From a virus: 64,000 bases of DNA. The DNA lies in IMG/VR virus record IMGVR_UViG_3300050821_007659, positions 1 through 64,000 of that record. The stretch is one strand, 5' to 3'. Shown here piece after piece: positions 7,385-15,961 of this stretch (position 1 is its first letter; every line of letters starts with the position of its first letter). Made by a program: the position numbers and the translations under genes. The notes below the pieces were generated by a model. That model was given only the letters and a program-made list of their open reading frames with translations, was not told the DNA's origin and did no database searches.

Positions 7385-8485
7385 TCATACAGTACCCACC
7401 CTGACGCGCACCCATTCGCCGCGCCCATCCTCGTAGAGAAGCGTCGAACTCGCGCTCTTGTGTCCGAGCAACTCCTGGGTATTCACGCCGCCTTGCTTCT
7501 TGTAGAGCCGCGCGGACAGGCTTCGGATCTCATGGAAGGTCGGCGGGTTCTTGTCCTCGAAGGTCAGTCCCAGCGCCGCCAGCGCGCCCGTGAAGCGGCT
7601 GCTGATGGTGTCCTTCCAGATCTTCATGCCCGGAGTGCTCTTGCCACCCGGTACCCGCTCGGTCTGGTGCACCAGATATCGGCTCAGCACCCCGGTCGAG
7701 CGGCACTGGCGGATCACTTCCTCGAGACTCATGCCGAAGCAATTGAGCCGGAGCTCAAGCGGCAGACAGATGCGCGCGCCGGTCTTGCCCTGATCCACCC
7801 ACCAGAATCCCTCGCGGATATCCTTCACCTGGGCGAGCGCGATGTCTTCACGCCGCTGCGCGCTCACGATCGCCAGGGCCATGGCGTTCTTCAGCCAGGT
7901 GCAATCCGTGCTCGCATAGACCGCAGCGAATACCTCGTACGTGAGCCGCGCGCGCTTGACGGTGACCGAGGGACCTTTGATCGCCCGGACGGGATTCTCG
8001 TCCAGCCAGCCCTTGACGATCGCGGCATTGAAGCTATCGCGCAGGAAGCCGAACAGTGCCTGCGCGGTGCGCTCATGGCCCTGGGCAACGAGTTGCTCCA
8101 GTCCGTCAGAAACCTGCAGGGCCGTGACAGCGCGGACCTTGGTGTCGGCCCCCAGGATCTCCGTCATCCGTGCCGCAAGCTTGCGGTAGTGCTTGCGGGT
8201 GTTGGGCGCGAGGGCGCGCTTGGTGAGCATGCCTTCGTACTTGGCGCACCAAGTTGCAATCGTGCGGCTTTGATCGCCTGACAGGCGGTCTATCAGGCGC
8301 TCTGTGTGTAGCTGGCCAGCGAGATATAGGTTGGCCTCGATCGCCTGCGAGAAGGCGTATGCGCGATCCCGACCCAGCCCGAAGCGCTCGTCGGTCTTCG
8401 GGTTGCGATACGTGTAGTACCCGCCGTCCTCGTAGAGATTGGCCGGCCAACCGGCCTTGCGACTACTGCGCCTGCGTGGCGTCAC
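7385..8485 (-). CDS. int: lambda-type integrase of the main prophage
   Basis: 366 residues from a GTG at 8485, chosen because the lambda-Int-like arm-binding start (TPRRRSSRKAGWPANLY, then GGYYTYRNP) begins there and the gene then overlaps xis by 23 bp. Arm-binding domain (1-65), core-binding domain (about 75-165), catalytic domain with Arg in AQRRED, Lys in QGKTGAR, HEIR, LLGH and Tyr in TLLYED. Last gene of the leftward early operon, as in lambda. Confidence 0.88.
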   Translation of the reverse strand: MTPRRRSSRKAGWPANLYEDGGYYTYRNPKTDERFGLGRDRAYAFSQAIEANLYLAGQLHTERLIDRLSGDQSRTIATWCAKYEGMLTKRALAPNTRKHYRKLAARMTEILGADTKVRAVTALQVSDGLEQLVAQGHERTAQALFGFLRDSFNAAIVKGWLDENPVRAIKGPSVTVKRARLTYEVFAAVYASTDCTWLKNAMALAIVSAQRREDIALAQVKDIREGFWWVDQGKTGARICLPLELRLNCFGMSLEEVIRQCRSTGVLSRYLVHQTERVPGGKSTPGMKIWKDTISSRFTGALAALGLTFEDKNPPTFHEIRSLSARLYKKQGGVNTQELLGHKSASSTLLYEDGRGEWVRVRVGTV

Positions 8486-8678
8486 GCACCCTCCCCATGA
8501 ACGACGGGTCGTTGTAGTCCCCGACGTAGCGGGCCGTCTCCTCGACAAAGTAGGAGCGGCCGTGTTTTTGTGGAATCGGGAAGATCTTCCCATCGCGGCA
8601 CCAGCGGCGCAACGTTTGGACGGAAGGACTGCTTTCGCCATATTGCGCTGCGGCCCACTTTTCGAGGGTGACTCTCAC
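8463..8678 (-). CDS. xis: excisionase
   Basis: 71 residues from the GTG at 8678, whose GTGA overlaps the sigma-factor stop; an ATG at 8696 is the alternative. The sequence RVTLEKWAAAQYG...TLRRWCRDGKI...GRSYFVEE is the winged-helix layout of lambda-type Xis/excisionase proteins. It should bend attachment DNA and direct Int towards excision. Overlap with int couples their translation. Confidence 0.8.
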   Translation of the reverse strand: MRVTLEKWAAAQYGESSPSVQTLRRWCRDGKIFPIPQKHGRSYFVEETARYVGDYNDPSFMGRVRDATQAQ

Positions 8679-9307
8679 GCCCCACCCTTCTGCCATTCAT
8701 ACCCCCGCACCCCACCCCCATACCGCGACAGATCCCTTCCCAGAATCGCAGCCAGCTCCCGCACGCCCGCGCTGATGCGCCGCTCGATCATGTCGGCCGA
8801 GAGCTTCGTGCGCGCCCGGATCTGTGTCGTGGTTTCGCCATAGACCTTGCGCAGCACCAGCACCTCGCGGACCTGCGCGGGCAATTGGTTGATGGCGGAC
8901 ACGATGCGCTCGAGGTCCTGGTGCTGTGAGATCACATCTTCAATGAGTGTCTCATCGCATGCCGCTTCGAGATTTCCCAGATCCCTGATCGATTCGTCCT
9001 TGTCTTCATTCAGGGGCTTGCGCTGTACGAGCGTGCCCAGATCCGCGGCGAGCGTGATCGGAATCACCTTCTGCCGCTGCATATGCTCGAATCCCACGTG
9101 GAAGGCGGCGCGCGCGCAGTAGCCGCGCACGTTGCGGATACCTTCCAGGCCGCGACCGAGAAAGCGCACGTACACCTCCTGCAACAACTCATCGACGTCG
9201 GCCCAGTTGCGCGTATAGCGCCACAGGACCTTGCGCAGCAGAGATTCGTGCGCGAGGGCGGCGGCGAGGAGGGTGTTGGGAGCGGCGGGGTTGAGGAGGG
9301 CGTTCAT
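8675..9307 (-). CDS. ECF-type RNA polymerase sigma factor
   Basis: 210 residues. Residues about 18-75 match sigma region 2 (LLRKVLWRYTRNWADVDELLQEVYVRFLGRG), and about 135-185 match region 4 with its helix-turn-helix (LPAQVREVLVLRKVYGETT). Regions 1.1 and 3 are absent, as in ECF sigmas. It is embedded in the phage early operon, overlapping neighbours by 4 and 22 bp, so it is a phage gene rather than host cargo added later. Targets and any anti-sigma are unknown; the small neighbours are candidates for the latter. Confidence 0.8.
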   Translation of the reverse strand: MNALLNPAAPNTLLAAALAHESLLRKVLWRYTRNWADVDELLQEVYVRFLGRGLEGIRNVRGYCARAAFHVGFEHMQRQKVIPITLAADLGTLVQRKPLNEDKDESIRDLGNLEAACDETLIEDVISQHQDLERIVSAINQLPAQVREVLVLRKVYGETTTQIRARTKLSADMIERRISAGVRELAAILGRDLSRYGGGVRGYEWQKGGA

Positions 9308-9576
9308 CGCTTCAACCCCAGGTAGGTTCGCGCCGGTTTCAGAAAGCGGTTGTACTCTCGCAGCCAGCGGCGGGCGTCGTAGTCCGTGACCTTTCCGGTA
9401 CGCTCACCGATGCGCTCGGTGTAGCTCTGTGTAATGCTCTCGTGCTCGGCCTCAATGATCTTGACCGCCAGGGCTAGGAGCTTGCGAGGCCCTGGAATCA
9501 AACCCAACTCGCGAGCAACGGCCTTGAGTTCGGCATTTGTTCTCGATCGCCTACGGGGTTTAGAACGGGAGGTCAT
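9304..9576 (-). CDS. hypothetical basic phage protein
   Basis: 90 residues, very basic N-terminus (SRSKPRRRSR) then helices. No domain recognised. Its ATG lies inside the last codons of the upstream gene and its end overlaps the sigma factor by 4 bp; DNA binding or sigma regulation are guesses only. Confidence 0.55.
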   Translation of the reverse strand: MTSRSKPRRRSRTNAELKAVARELGLIPGPRKLLALAVKIIEAEHESITQSYTERIGERTGKVTDYDARRWLREYNRFLKPARTYLGLKR

Positions 9577-10042
9577 CGTCTTCCTCCTGGGCCGGTGCGG
9601 GAGCGGTCGGCGGCGGCACCAACTGCGGCGGCTCGATACGTTCGATCAAATCCCAGATCGGCTTGCAGTGCTTGCAGGGCTCGCTGTGGTCGTTCTCGGG
9701 ATTGCCGTCGCCGCGGATGATCTCCCCAGCGCCTTCGCATCCCTCACATCGGCTCGCAAGCTGACGCAGCAGCGGTGCAGCCTCGGCCAGCAACTCCTCT
9801 GGCTCGCGAGCAGCCAGCTTGCCGATATGCCGCCGCTGCCCCTCAATCGTCCGCAGCAGCGAGTTGATGTACTGCTGCACATCGATGCCATCGCCGGCCA
9901 GCTTCTCGACCTCCTGCCGGGAGAGCACGCGCATGTACTCGACGGGCTCCAGCGTGACGGCAGGCTTGGTGAGGGCCAATTGGAAGGCGCGCAGGCTGTC
10001 GCGATAGATCCAGATGCGGTCGGCGCAGATGTGGTCGCTCAT
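9560..10042 (-). CDS. phage protein with zinc knuckle and SSB-like acidic tail
   Basis: 160 residues. Helical N-terminal part, a CEGCEGAG...CKHC zinc knuckle (about 98-126), a Pro-rich linker and the C-terminus EEDDDLPF. The last residues closely resemble the conserved C-terminal peptide of bacterial single-strand binding proteins (DDDIPF), which docks onto RecO, RecQ, PriA and other repair proteins. There is no OB fold, so it is not an SSB; it may recruit or compete for the host SSB interactome. Lies in the recombination/early operon. Confidence 0.65.
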   Translation of the reverse strand: MSDHICADRIWIYRDSLRAFQLALTKPAVTLEPVEYMRVLSRQEVEKLAGDGIDVQQYINSLLRTIEGQRRHIGKLAAREPEELLAEAAPLLRQLASRCEGCEGAGEIIRGDGNPENDHSEPCKHCKPIWDLIERIEPPQLVPPPTAPAPAQEEDDDLPF

Positions 10043-10047
10043 GGCTG

Positions 10048-10560
10048 CTACGGCACAACTCCGGGCAATGGGAAGGTACTGACGATCACGCGCGGCTCAA
10101 CATAGACCGGCGCAACATCCTTCGATTCAGGATTCAGGCACAGCACCCATGTGCCTTCCGCTGCTGCTGGACTGAACAATCCATTCGGGTCAGCCTGAGG
10201 GATCGTGGCGATTGCGTGGTCGTACAAACTCACCGTCCGCTGAGGATTCGTGTACTGCGTGGAATAGGGAATGCCATAGCCCACCGAATCACACAGTTTG
10301 TGCAACTTAGCGTTGAAATCCTGCGTATATGTGATCGTCGAGAGCTTCGTGTCACGCAGTTCGAGAATCTGCTTCAGGAAGCGCTTTTCCTGAAAGTTGA
10401 CGATGGCGGGCATGCCAACGGATTGCACGGCTTGGAGTGACAATTGTTCCTGTTGTCGATTGGCCATTTGATCCGATGTCGGCGTTTTGTCATGGCAACT
10501 GTCAGCGCACAGAGCAAAGAACGCGACAGCAGCCAATGAGATGGCGGGAAGTATTCGCAT
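10048..10560 (-). CDS. exported hypothetical protein
   Basis: 170 residues with a clear N-terminal signal segment (MRILPAISLAAVAFFALCADSC); the Cys 22 context is not a canonical lipobox, so secretion or lipidation is uncertain. The mature part is soluble with no family I can name. Next to a membrane protein gene, suggesting an envelope role for the pair. Confidence 0.6.
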   Translation of the reverse strand: MRILPAISLAAVAFFALCADSCHDKTPTSDQMANRQQEQLSLQAVQSVGMPAIVNFQEKRFLKQILELRDTKLSTITYTQDFNAKLHKLCDSVGYGIPYSTQYTNPQRTVSLYDHAIATIPQADPNGLFSPAAAEGTWVLCLNPESKDVAPVYVEPRVIVSTFPLPGVVP

Positions 10561-10567
10561 GCATCAC

Positions 10568-10885
10568 CTAATTGTTGAGTGAGTCGTAGAAGTTCTGCAG
10601 ATCCGGCGGCAGGCGATCCCGTGGGTAGATCTCGAAGCGGTGAATGGCCGTAGCCTTTAGTGCGGCCTTTCCCTCGGGCGTGGCGCTCTGGTACTCCCGT
10701 TTGATGTTCTCCAGGTCGCGCAACATCCCGTCGTTGTACTGCTGCGACTCGTGGAACACTTTGTTCTGCACGGCGGTGTACTTCGGCGCGAAAAACGAGT
10801 AGTTGACGAAGCCGACGGCACTCAGCACAAAAAACACCACAACGATGCCGAGCAACGCCAATACGCCAATACCAAATTCTTTCAT
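10568..10885 (-). CDS. small membrane-anchored phage protein
   Basis: 105 residues from the ATG at 10885 (ATGA overlap with the upstream stop). One transmembrane helix (about 4-30, GIGVLALLGIVVVFFVL) then a charged, mostly helical periplasmic or cytoplasmic domain. I have seen similar proteins in proteobacterial phage clusters but know no function. Confidence 0.65.
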   Translation of the reverse strand: MKEFGIGVLALLGIVVVFFVLSAVGFVNYSFFAPKYTAVQNKVFHESQQYNDGMLRDLENIKREYQSATPEGKAALKATAIHRFEIYPRDRLPPDLQNFYDSLNN

Positions 10886-11130
10886 TGATGAATCTCCTCT
10901 GTAAGCATTTCCGGCGGCGTCCACCCGAGCCGCTGCACGCCATAAAATTCCGGCACCGATCGACTACGAAGCGGTCGCCCCTTGGGCTGATTGACCTGCG
11001 CGCACACCGTGCAGTGCGGGCGATCGAACGTGGTGCCATCGACGCGCCTGCAGACGGTCACGAGGATGACGGATTCCACGCCGGGGTGATTGCGTTGGCA
11101 GGCGGGCAATGACGTTCGGGCTGCCGTCAC
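10882..11130 (-). CDS. small Cys-containing phage protein
   Basis: 82 residues from a GTG at 11130 whose GTGA overlaps the stop of the coiled-coil gene; a longer upstream frame would overlap that gene. Contains VCRRVDGTTF and CTVCAQVNQ, possibly metal binding. Function unknown. Confidence 0.55.
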   Translation of the reverse strand: MTAARTSLPACQRNHPGVESVILVTVCRRVDGTTFDRPHCTVCAQVNQPKGRPLRSRSVPEFYGVQRLGWTPPEMLTEEIHQ

Positions 11131-12680
11131 AGCAACTGCTCCACCGCAATCAACAGGTTGTTCACCGCCTCGCGCGCACGGGCCGCCAGTTTGCGATCCG
11201 TCTTCTGATCCGCCTTGCTGTCCGGGTCCTGGAATACGGCCCATTCCTTTGCGGCTTTGCAGACGGATTCCATGGGCAGATATTCGGTGAGCCGGATGCT
11301 CATCAGCGTAGGTTCGTCAACCGCCGGTCCGGTCCTCAATATCTCGAGCGCTGGGCTCGCATCTGAGAGGAAGCCGAGAACCTCACCAGCGGGAGGCGCA
11401 ACGATTGCCGCACGCATCTGCTGAAACTCTTCTTGCCTTCGATTCAACTGCGCCCGCTCATCAGCAATGCACTGAGCTTCGGCTTGCTGAGCCGCTTCAA
11501 CCGCCGCGCGCTGGTTTGCCTCCTCCTGCCGCCGAGCCTCGAGGCGCGCTTCCTCGGCCTTCTGCGCATCAATGCGCGCTTGCAGGGCGGCGTTCTCGTC
11601 TGCGATACGCTGACGCTCGGCAGCCGCCTCAGCTTCTTGGATGGCCTTGGCTTCAGCCGCGGCCAGCAGTTCACGAATCGACTTCAGTGCGGCGTCCTTG
11701 GCCGCCTGAGCCACACCCGTCAGCGGCCCGAAGTTCGACTCCTCGATTGGCCAGCGCCCGGTCTCGGCCAGCGTCTCGCGGATGCATTCGATCGTGCCGC
11801 CCTTGCGCACGCCCAGCCGACCTACGGAGGCAATCATGACTTGGTGCTGGATGCCGTGAATCTCCGACATCCGGTTGTTGTGCAATTCAGCGGCGGCGCG
11901 TTGCTCGGCGTCAGCCTTCTCGCGTGCCTCCCGGGCGATGCGATCCGCCTCCGCCGCTGCGGCCCGCTGCTTCTCCAATTCTGCGCGCTCCTCCGCCAAC
12001 CGCTTCTGCTCCGCCTCCATCGCCAACGCCTTGGTATGCGCCGCCCGCAGCCGGATCAGCGTCGTGGCCTTTGCGCCTTCGGCCTCCTTCTGGAACTCGG
12101 CGAAAGTGTGATCGATGACCATCGATTCGATGTCAGCGATGAAGATCTCGATGTCTCGCGCGCTGCGACCCACGGCCGCCAACGGGACGGCGCGAATGTC
12201 ATCCTCGATGCGGCCCCGGATAGCGGCCACGCGCTGGCGCTCGGCTTCCTCCCGCGCGCGCTTCTCATCCTCCTTGCGCCGTTCCTCGTTGGAAATCTGC
12301 TCGTGAATCGGGTCCTCGATGGCCGTGATGCGCGCAATCACCGCATCGACTTGGTCATCGATACCCTTCTTCAGCGCGTTGAGCGGTGTCTTCGCGTCCT
12401 TCTGCATCTTCTGGATCGTGTAGCGCGGCTTGCGGATCGCCAGGCGCGCCTCGCATGCTGCCTTCATGCCGGCGGTCGTCTTCACATCAAACACGACACC
12501 CAGATATTTGGGTTCGAGCGCCGCAACCTCCAGGGCAACCCTGTTCAGTTCCGTGATCGACTGCGTGACCAGGGCGAGCGCGGTTGTGGTTTGCGTCTCG
12601 GGCAGTGAGACGGCGGGCGGCTGTTTCGGTTCCTCCGTCTTGGTGGGGGGCTGCATGGCGGTTGCGGACTTCGCGCTCAT
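11127..12680 (-). CDS. large coiled-coil phage protein
   Basis: 517 residues. Residues about 125-260 and 330-430 are long Ala/Glu/Arg-rich coiled coils; the N-terminal part (35-125, VALEVAALEPKYLGVVFDV...) and a middle segment (about 265-320) look globular. Such proteins often accompany phage exonuclease/annealing gene pairs; role unknown, possibly scaffolding of recombination complexes. ATGA overlap with the upstream gene. Confidence 0.65.
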   Translation of the reverse strand: MSAKSATAMQPPTKTEEPKQPPAVSLPETQTTTALALVTQSITELNRVALEVAALEPKYLGVVFDVKTTAGMKAACEARLAIRKPRYTIQKMQKDAKTPLNALKKGIDDQVDAVIARITAIEDPIHEQISNEERRKEDEKRAREEAERQRVAAIRGRIEDDIRAVPLAAVGRSARDIEIFIADIESMVIDHTFAEFQKEAEGAKATTLIRLRAAHTKALAMEAEQKRLAEERAELEKQRAAAAEADRIAREAREKADAEQRAAAELHNNRMSEIHGIQHQVMIASVGRLGVRKGGTIECIRETLAETGRWPIEESNFGPLTGVAQAAKDAALKSIRELLAAAEAKAIQEAEAAAERQRIADENAALQARIDAQKAEEARLEARRQEEANQRAAVEAAQQAEAQCIADERAQLNRRQEEFQQMRAAIVAPPAGEVLGFLSDASPALEILRTGPAVDEPTLMSIRLTEYLPMESVCKAAKEWAVFQDPDSKADQKTDRKLAARAREAVNNLLIAVEQLL

Positions 12681-13798
12681 GATTCCTGCGACTCCAAATG
12701 AGCCATCCAGTCTGCAAACGCCGTTTCAACCTCGGCTGGCACCTGACGGTTGGTGTTGACGAAATCAAACACAATAAGCTCGTAGCCAGCAGTCAATTCC
12801 TTGCGTGTTTTGAACGCGCGGATCGCGGCCACGGCAGTCTTGGCGTCGTGCTGGGGAATGTTGCCGGCGAGGTCGGCGTCCTTCGCAGACGCCTTCGGCT
12901 TATCCTTCTCGGCCGGTTTGTCCGTAGCCGTCTTGGCTCGCAGCGCCTCCTTGGCCGCATCCGTTTGAGTCTTCGGCTTGTCACCCTCGGTGGGTTGCGC
13001 AGCTGCCGGCATATCGAACCAGTCGGCAGCCGTGCTCATGCCATCCTTCATCGAATTGTAAATGCGGCCCAGGCCCAGCAGCTGCGCGGGTTGCATGGCA
13101 TCCAGTCCGCGCTGGATTCGCTTTTCGATCATTTCGCGCGTGACGTTGTACGTCGCGAATTTCTCCAGCAGGCTTCTCAAGCGTTCGGGAGTGACTTCCG
13201 CCTTGGTTTTGAGTGTCATTTCACACTGCGTTAGCGCCGCTTCCTGCACATCGCTCGGGATCACGGCCAGAATGCAGGCGCGTTTGCGACGAGCGCCCAT
13301 GTTGGCCACGATCTCGTAGATGTCACGCTCCTCGGTGATCGCCTTGCCGCCGCTGCGCGTGTCGCGCCAGTGGCGCACCTGAAAGCGCTTCTCGTCGCGG
13401 AAACCTGTCTCGAGATCCCAGGCATACGCCAAGCACTCCGACACGCCGTTGGCCCGCGACAATTCCGTGACGCCGCACCAGATGTTGCCCCAGCTGCGCG
13501 CCAGTTCCTCGGCGAGACGAATGCTGGCGCCGGTCACGGGCGTACCTCCGCGTGCATACTCGTAGGTCGCATCCTCGGCGAGTCCTGCGCGCTGGCAGTT
13601 GGTCAGTATCTTGTCCAGGGCCTTGCGCTCGTTGCGCGGGAAACGCTGGGCAATGACCATGCCGGCCTGGATCTCGGCAATCTCTCGCTGGGCCAGGGCG
13701 GCAGCAGAGGCGCCAGGGGCGGCAACGACTGGTGCGTTACCGAAAGGATTGTCGGCGCGCGGAATGATGTCCCGGGCGGCGGCTTCGTTGGTGCTCAT
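12677..13798 (-). CDS. putative phage recombination protein (single-strand annealing partner of YqaJ)
   Basis: 373 residues. I choose ATG 13798 because GGAG lies 6 nt upstream; a TTG five codons earlier is possible. The conserved-looking core (about 40-240: AEIQAGMVIAQRFPRN, YARGGTPVTGASIRLAEEL, DIYEIVANMGARRKRACILAVIP) occurs in phages next to YqaJ exonucleases, where RecT- or Erf-like annealing is expected. The C-terminus is a charged, low-complexity tail. The annealing role is inferred from position, not from a motif I can prove. Confidence 0.55.
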   Translation of the reverse strand: MSTNEAAARDIIPRADNPFGNAPVVAAPGASAAALAQREIAEIQAGMVIAQRFPRNERKALDKILTNCQRAGLAEDATYEYARGGTPVTGASIRLAEELARSWGNIWCGVTELSRANGVSECLAYAWDLETGFRDEKRFQVRHWRDTRSGGKAITEERDIYEIVANMGARRKRACILAVIPSDVQEAALTQCEMTLKTKAEVTPERLRSLLEKFATYNVTREMIEKRIQRGLDAMQPAQLLGLGRIYNSMKDGMSTAADWFDMPAAAQPTEGDKPKTQTDAAKEALRAKTATDKPAEKDKPKASAKDADLAGNIPQHDAKTAVAAIRAFKTRKELTAGYELIVFDFVNTNRQVPAEVETAFADWMAHLESQES

Positions 13799-13826
13799 CG
13801 TATCTCCTGACAAATGGAAAAAAGGG

Positions 13827-14708
13827 TTATCCGCGATCGTTCACGAACCGGACATCTATGAATTCGGTGGCATCAACCGAGTAGTCGGCCCGCTTGGTTT
13901 TCTGCCGGCGAAAAGCCTTGCCGTCAGCGAAGGCCAGCAGCGCGGCTTCGCCCATGATGTCGAGCAGCTGCGCCTTGCAAGCCTCCTTGTTGCGCTTCGC
14001 TTGTGCTTCGTCCGCAGCCCACTTAGCCATTGCCTCCCGACAGGTGATGGCATCGGCGTCAGCGACCATTCGCTTGCCGTTGGTGCCCGGATAGATCTTC
14101 TTGACCACGTCAATGGCAGTGCGATGTTTGTAGTCGAGCGGCGGCGGATCGCCCTCGCGGACGCGCCGCATGAAATCGCGCTCACCCTCGATCATCATTT
14201 CGCGGAATTCGGCATCCCCTGCCTCGATCTCGTAGAAGGCGAATTTGCGACCGATCAGGCAGCACACATCGAACACGGGCAACTCCGTGACGATCATGTA
14301 GTGCTGGACCTGCATGAGATAATCGATCGGCACCTGGTCGGTACCCTCATCCCCCCAGCCCGTGGAGTGGAAAGCCGTCTTGCCCTCGTAGCCACGGCGC
14401 GGCGTCGTGTTGTCGATGTAGCCATCGATGTGCGCGCACATGAAATCGTGCTGCGGATGCCAGATGGTGTCGAGGGGCAGGCGCACGATGTTGCCCGTCA
14501 CCTCGGCGTATTTCTGCCGCACGACAGGTTCCAGCGCGTTGCCCCACCAGATGACTTCCTCGTCATAGATGTCCGGGGCAATCTCGCCGCGCTTTTCGTG
14601 GTAGAGCTGGCGCGCCGTTTTGCGCGAGGACAGGCCCAGCGCCGTTGCGGCATCGGAACCGCCCACGGCCACTTGGCGGGATTGAACCTGTTCTGCAGTG
14701 AGGCTCAT
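13827..14708 (-). CDS. YqaJ-type viral exonuclease (lambda Exo superfamily)
   Basis: 293 residues. PD-(D/E)xK core: GGSDAATALG (18-27), EEVIWWGNALEP, HIDGYID with catalytic Asp near 94, and EGKTA with Glu/Lys near 108-110. It should degrade one strand of double-stranded ends for phage recombination, working with the neighbouring annealing candidate. Helical C-terminal extension. 13-bp-scale gap to the next gene with no terminator. Confidence 0.85.
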   Translation of the reverse strand: MSLTAEQVQSRQVAVGGSDAATALGLSSRKTARQLYHEKRGEIAPDIYDEEVIWWGNALEPVVRQKYAEVTGNIVRLPLDTIWHPQHDFMCAHIDGYIDNTTPRRGYEGKTAFHSTGWGDEGTDQVPIDYLMQVQHYMIVTELPVFDVCCLIGRKFAFYEIEAGDAEFREMMIEGERDFMRRVREGDPPPLDYKHRTAIDVVKKIYPGTNGKRMVADADAITCREAMAKWAADEAQAKRNKEACKAQLLDIMGEAALLAFADGKAFRRQKTKRADYSVDATEFIDVRFVNDRG

Positions 14709-14896
14709 CGAAGCTCCCGCCGCGTCTCAACGCGCGTGTTGTCATCCCAGGCCGGGAAGCGATTGCAGGCCGGCGACGGCAGTCCGAGTCGCCGGTTTTT
14801 CTTTTTGGCGCGTCGCCGCGTGCCCACCGCGATCAGCACCCCGGATGAGACGAGGCAGAGGAGGGTCAGCGCCGCGGACCAGCTGAGATCGCTCAT
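14705..14896 (-). CDS. small single-span membrane protein
   Basis: 63 residues: one transmembrane helix (about 5-25) followed by a very basic stretch (RRRAKKKNRR) and a charged tail. ATGA overlaps on both sides support reality. Function unknown. Confidence 0.55.
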   Translation of the reverse strand: MSDLSWSAALTLLCLVSSGVLIAVGTRRRAKKKNRRLGLPSPACNRFPAWDDNTRVETRRELR

Positions 14897-15486
14897 GGCT
14901 GTCGCCTCGTATGTACCTGAGGCTTTGTCGTTAAGGCCCTGTCAACTGGCCAGCCCCTCTCCAATCTACTCTCAATGGTCGCACGGCTGATACCAACACG
15001 CTTTGACCATCCCTTGGCGCTTAGGGTCTCGCCTCGAAACGAGATACTCGGGAATTGCGTGCTGAGGTCTGCGGGCTCAGATAGCGCCTTTTCAGCTGGC
15101 CACTTGCGACACCATCGAGCGGCCAATGCACGGACACTGATCCCTGTCAGCACCGACCATTCCTTCAGATCATGAGTGACGCCATTGAGCGTGAACGTCC
15201 GAGTAGTGCGCCGATTACGGTGCTGCTCGGTTTGCGTCGCCCACCGGCAATTGCCCGGTTCGTAGTTGCCATCGTTATTTGGATATCTATCCAACGTCGT
15301 ACCCGGAGGACGTTCACGCATATCCGCCAGGAAGTTCTCGAACTTCAGCCAGCGCTCACAGACGGTGATGTTACGACCGCAATAGTTTGTTCTTCTGTGA
15401 TCGGTACACCGCACAATCATTGCTTGCCACGAGCGATAGGTTGGTGATCGGGTCGAGTGAGTAGTATGGCCGTGAATGAAAGTCAT
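14893..15486 (-). CDS. HNH endonuclease with C-terminal DNA-binding repeats
   Basis: 197 residues. The N-terminal half has the free-standing phage HNH pattern: RSWQAMIVRC, CERWLKFENFLADM, LDRYPNNDGNYEPGNCRW. Residues about 95-190 contain two similar helix-turn-helix-like modules (LNGVTHDLKEWSVLTGIS and FRGETLSAKGWSKRVGIS), as in NUMOD-bearing homing endonucleases. Likely a mobile gene in the operon; it overlaps both neighbours by 4 bp. Confidence 0.75.
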   Translation of the reverse strand: MTFIHGHTTHSTRSPTYRSWQAMIVRCTDHRRTNYCGRNITVCERWLKFENFLADMRERPPGTTLDRYPNNDGNYEPGNCRWATQTEQHRNRRTTRTFTLNGVTHDLKEWSVLTGISVRALAARWCRKWPAEKALSEPADLSTQFPSISFRGETLSAKGWSKRVGISRATIESRLERGWPVDRALTTKPQVHTRRQP

Positions 15487-15698
15487 TGCAGATACTCCAA
15501 CTCCCGTACCCGTACCGCCTCATCGCCCGCGAAGGTGATGACGTGGCTGTACATTTCCCGCCCCCGCGCAGCCCGCACGCGATTCAACGTGAACGCCGCT
15601 GTCTCGGCCGCTTCGGGCGCGAAATAGCCATACTCAGACATCTGGTAGGCGTCACCATCCGGGTAGGCCAATCGGAAAGCTTGAGTAGATTCAATCAT
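15483..15698 (-). CDS. hypothetical phage protein
   Basis: 71 residues from ATG 15698, which overlaps the upstream stop (ATGA). Begins MIESTQAFRLAYPDGDAY. Alpha/beta, no known domain. Confidence 0.55.
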   Translation of the reverse strand: MIESTQAFRLAYPDGDAYQMSEYGYFAPEAAETAAFTLNRVRAARGREMYSHVITFAGDEAVRVRELEYLQ

Positions 15699-15961
15699 GT
15701 CAACTTCCCGACGGGTCCGGAGTGATCCCATTCATTGCGCGCGTGCCGCCACATCCAGATCCACACTGCGTACGGGACGTCATCACGCAGTTGATTCCAC
15801 TGACGCTGAGCGGCGTCACGTTCTAACCGCTCGCCCGTCTTGGCATCCAGACCTGAATTCGCGCGGCAGATCCGGGCTGCCTGCAGGCGCTCGTCTGGCG
15901 TGCGCGGCTCGATGGCAACGCTTGCGACTGGTACGCCGACGGTGATGTCGGTGGCGGTCAT
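15695..15961 (-). CDS. hypothetical phage protein
   Basis: 88 residues; beta-like start then helices with Trp-rich YAVWIWMWRHARNEW. No domain recognised. ATGA overlaps on both sides. Confidence 0.55.
   Translation of the reverse strand: MTATDITVGVPVASVAIEPRTPDERLQAARICRANSGLDAKTGERLERDAAQRQWNQLRDDVPYAVWIWMWRHARNEWDHSGPVGKLT

Noticed and set aside
11433-12608. Long plus-strand open frame (391 codons) opposite the coiled-coil gene
   Set aside because: Leu/Arg-rich shadow produced by the GC-rich, Ala/Glu-rich gene on the other strand; no ribosome site or domain.
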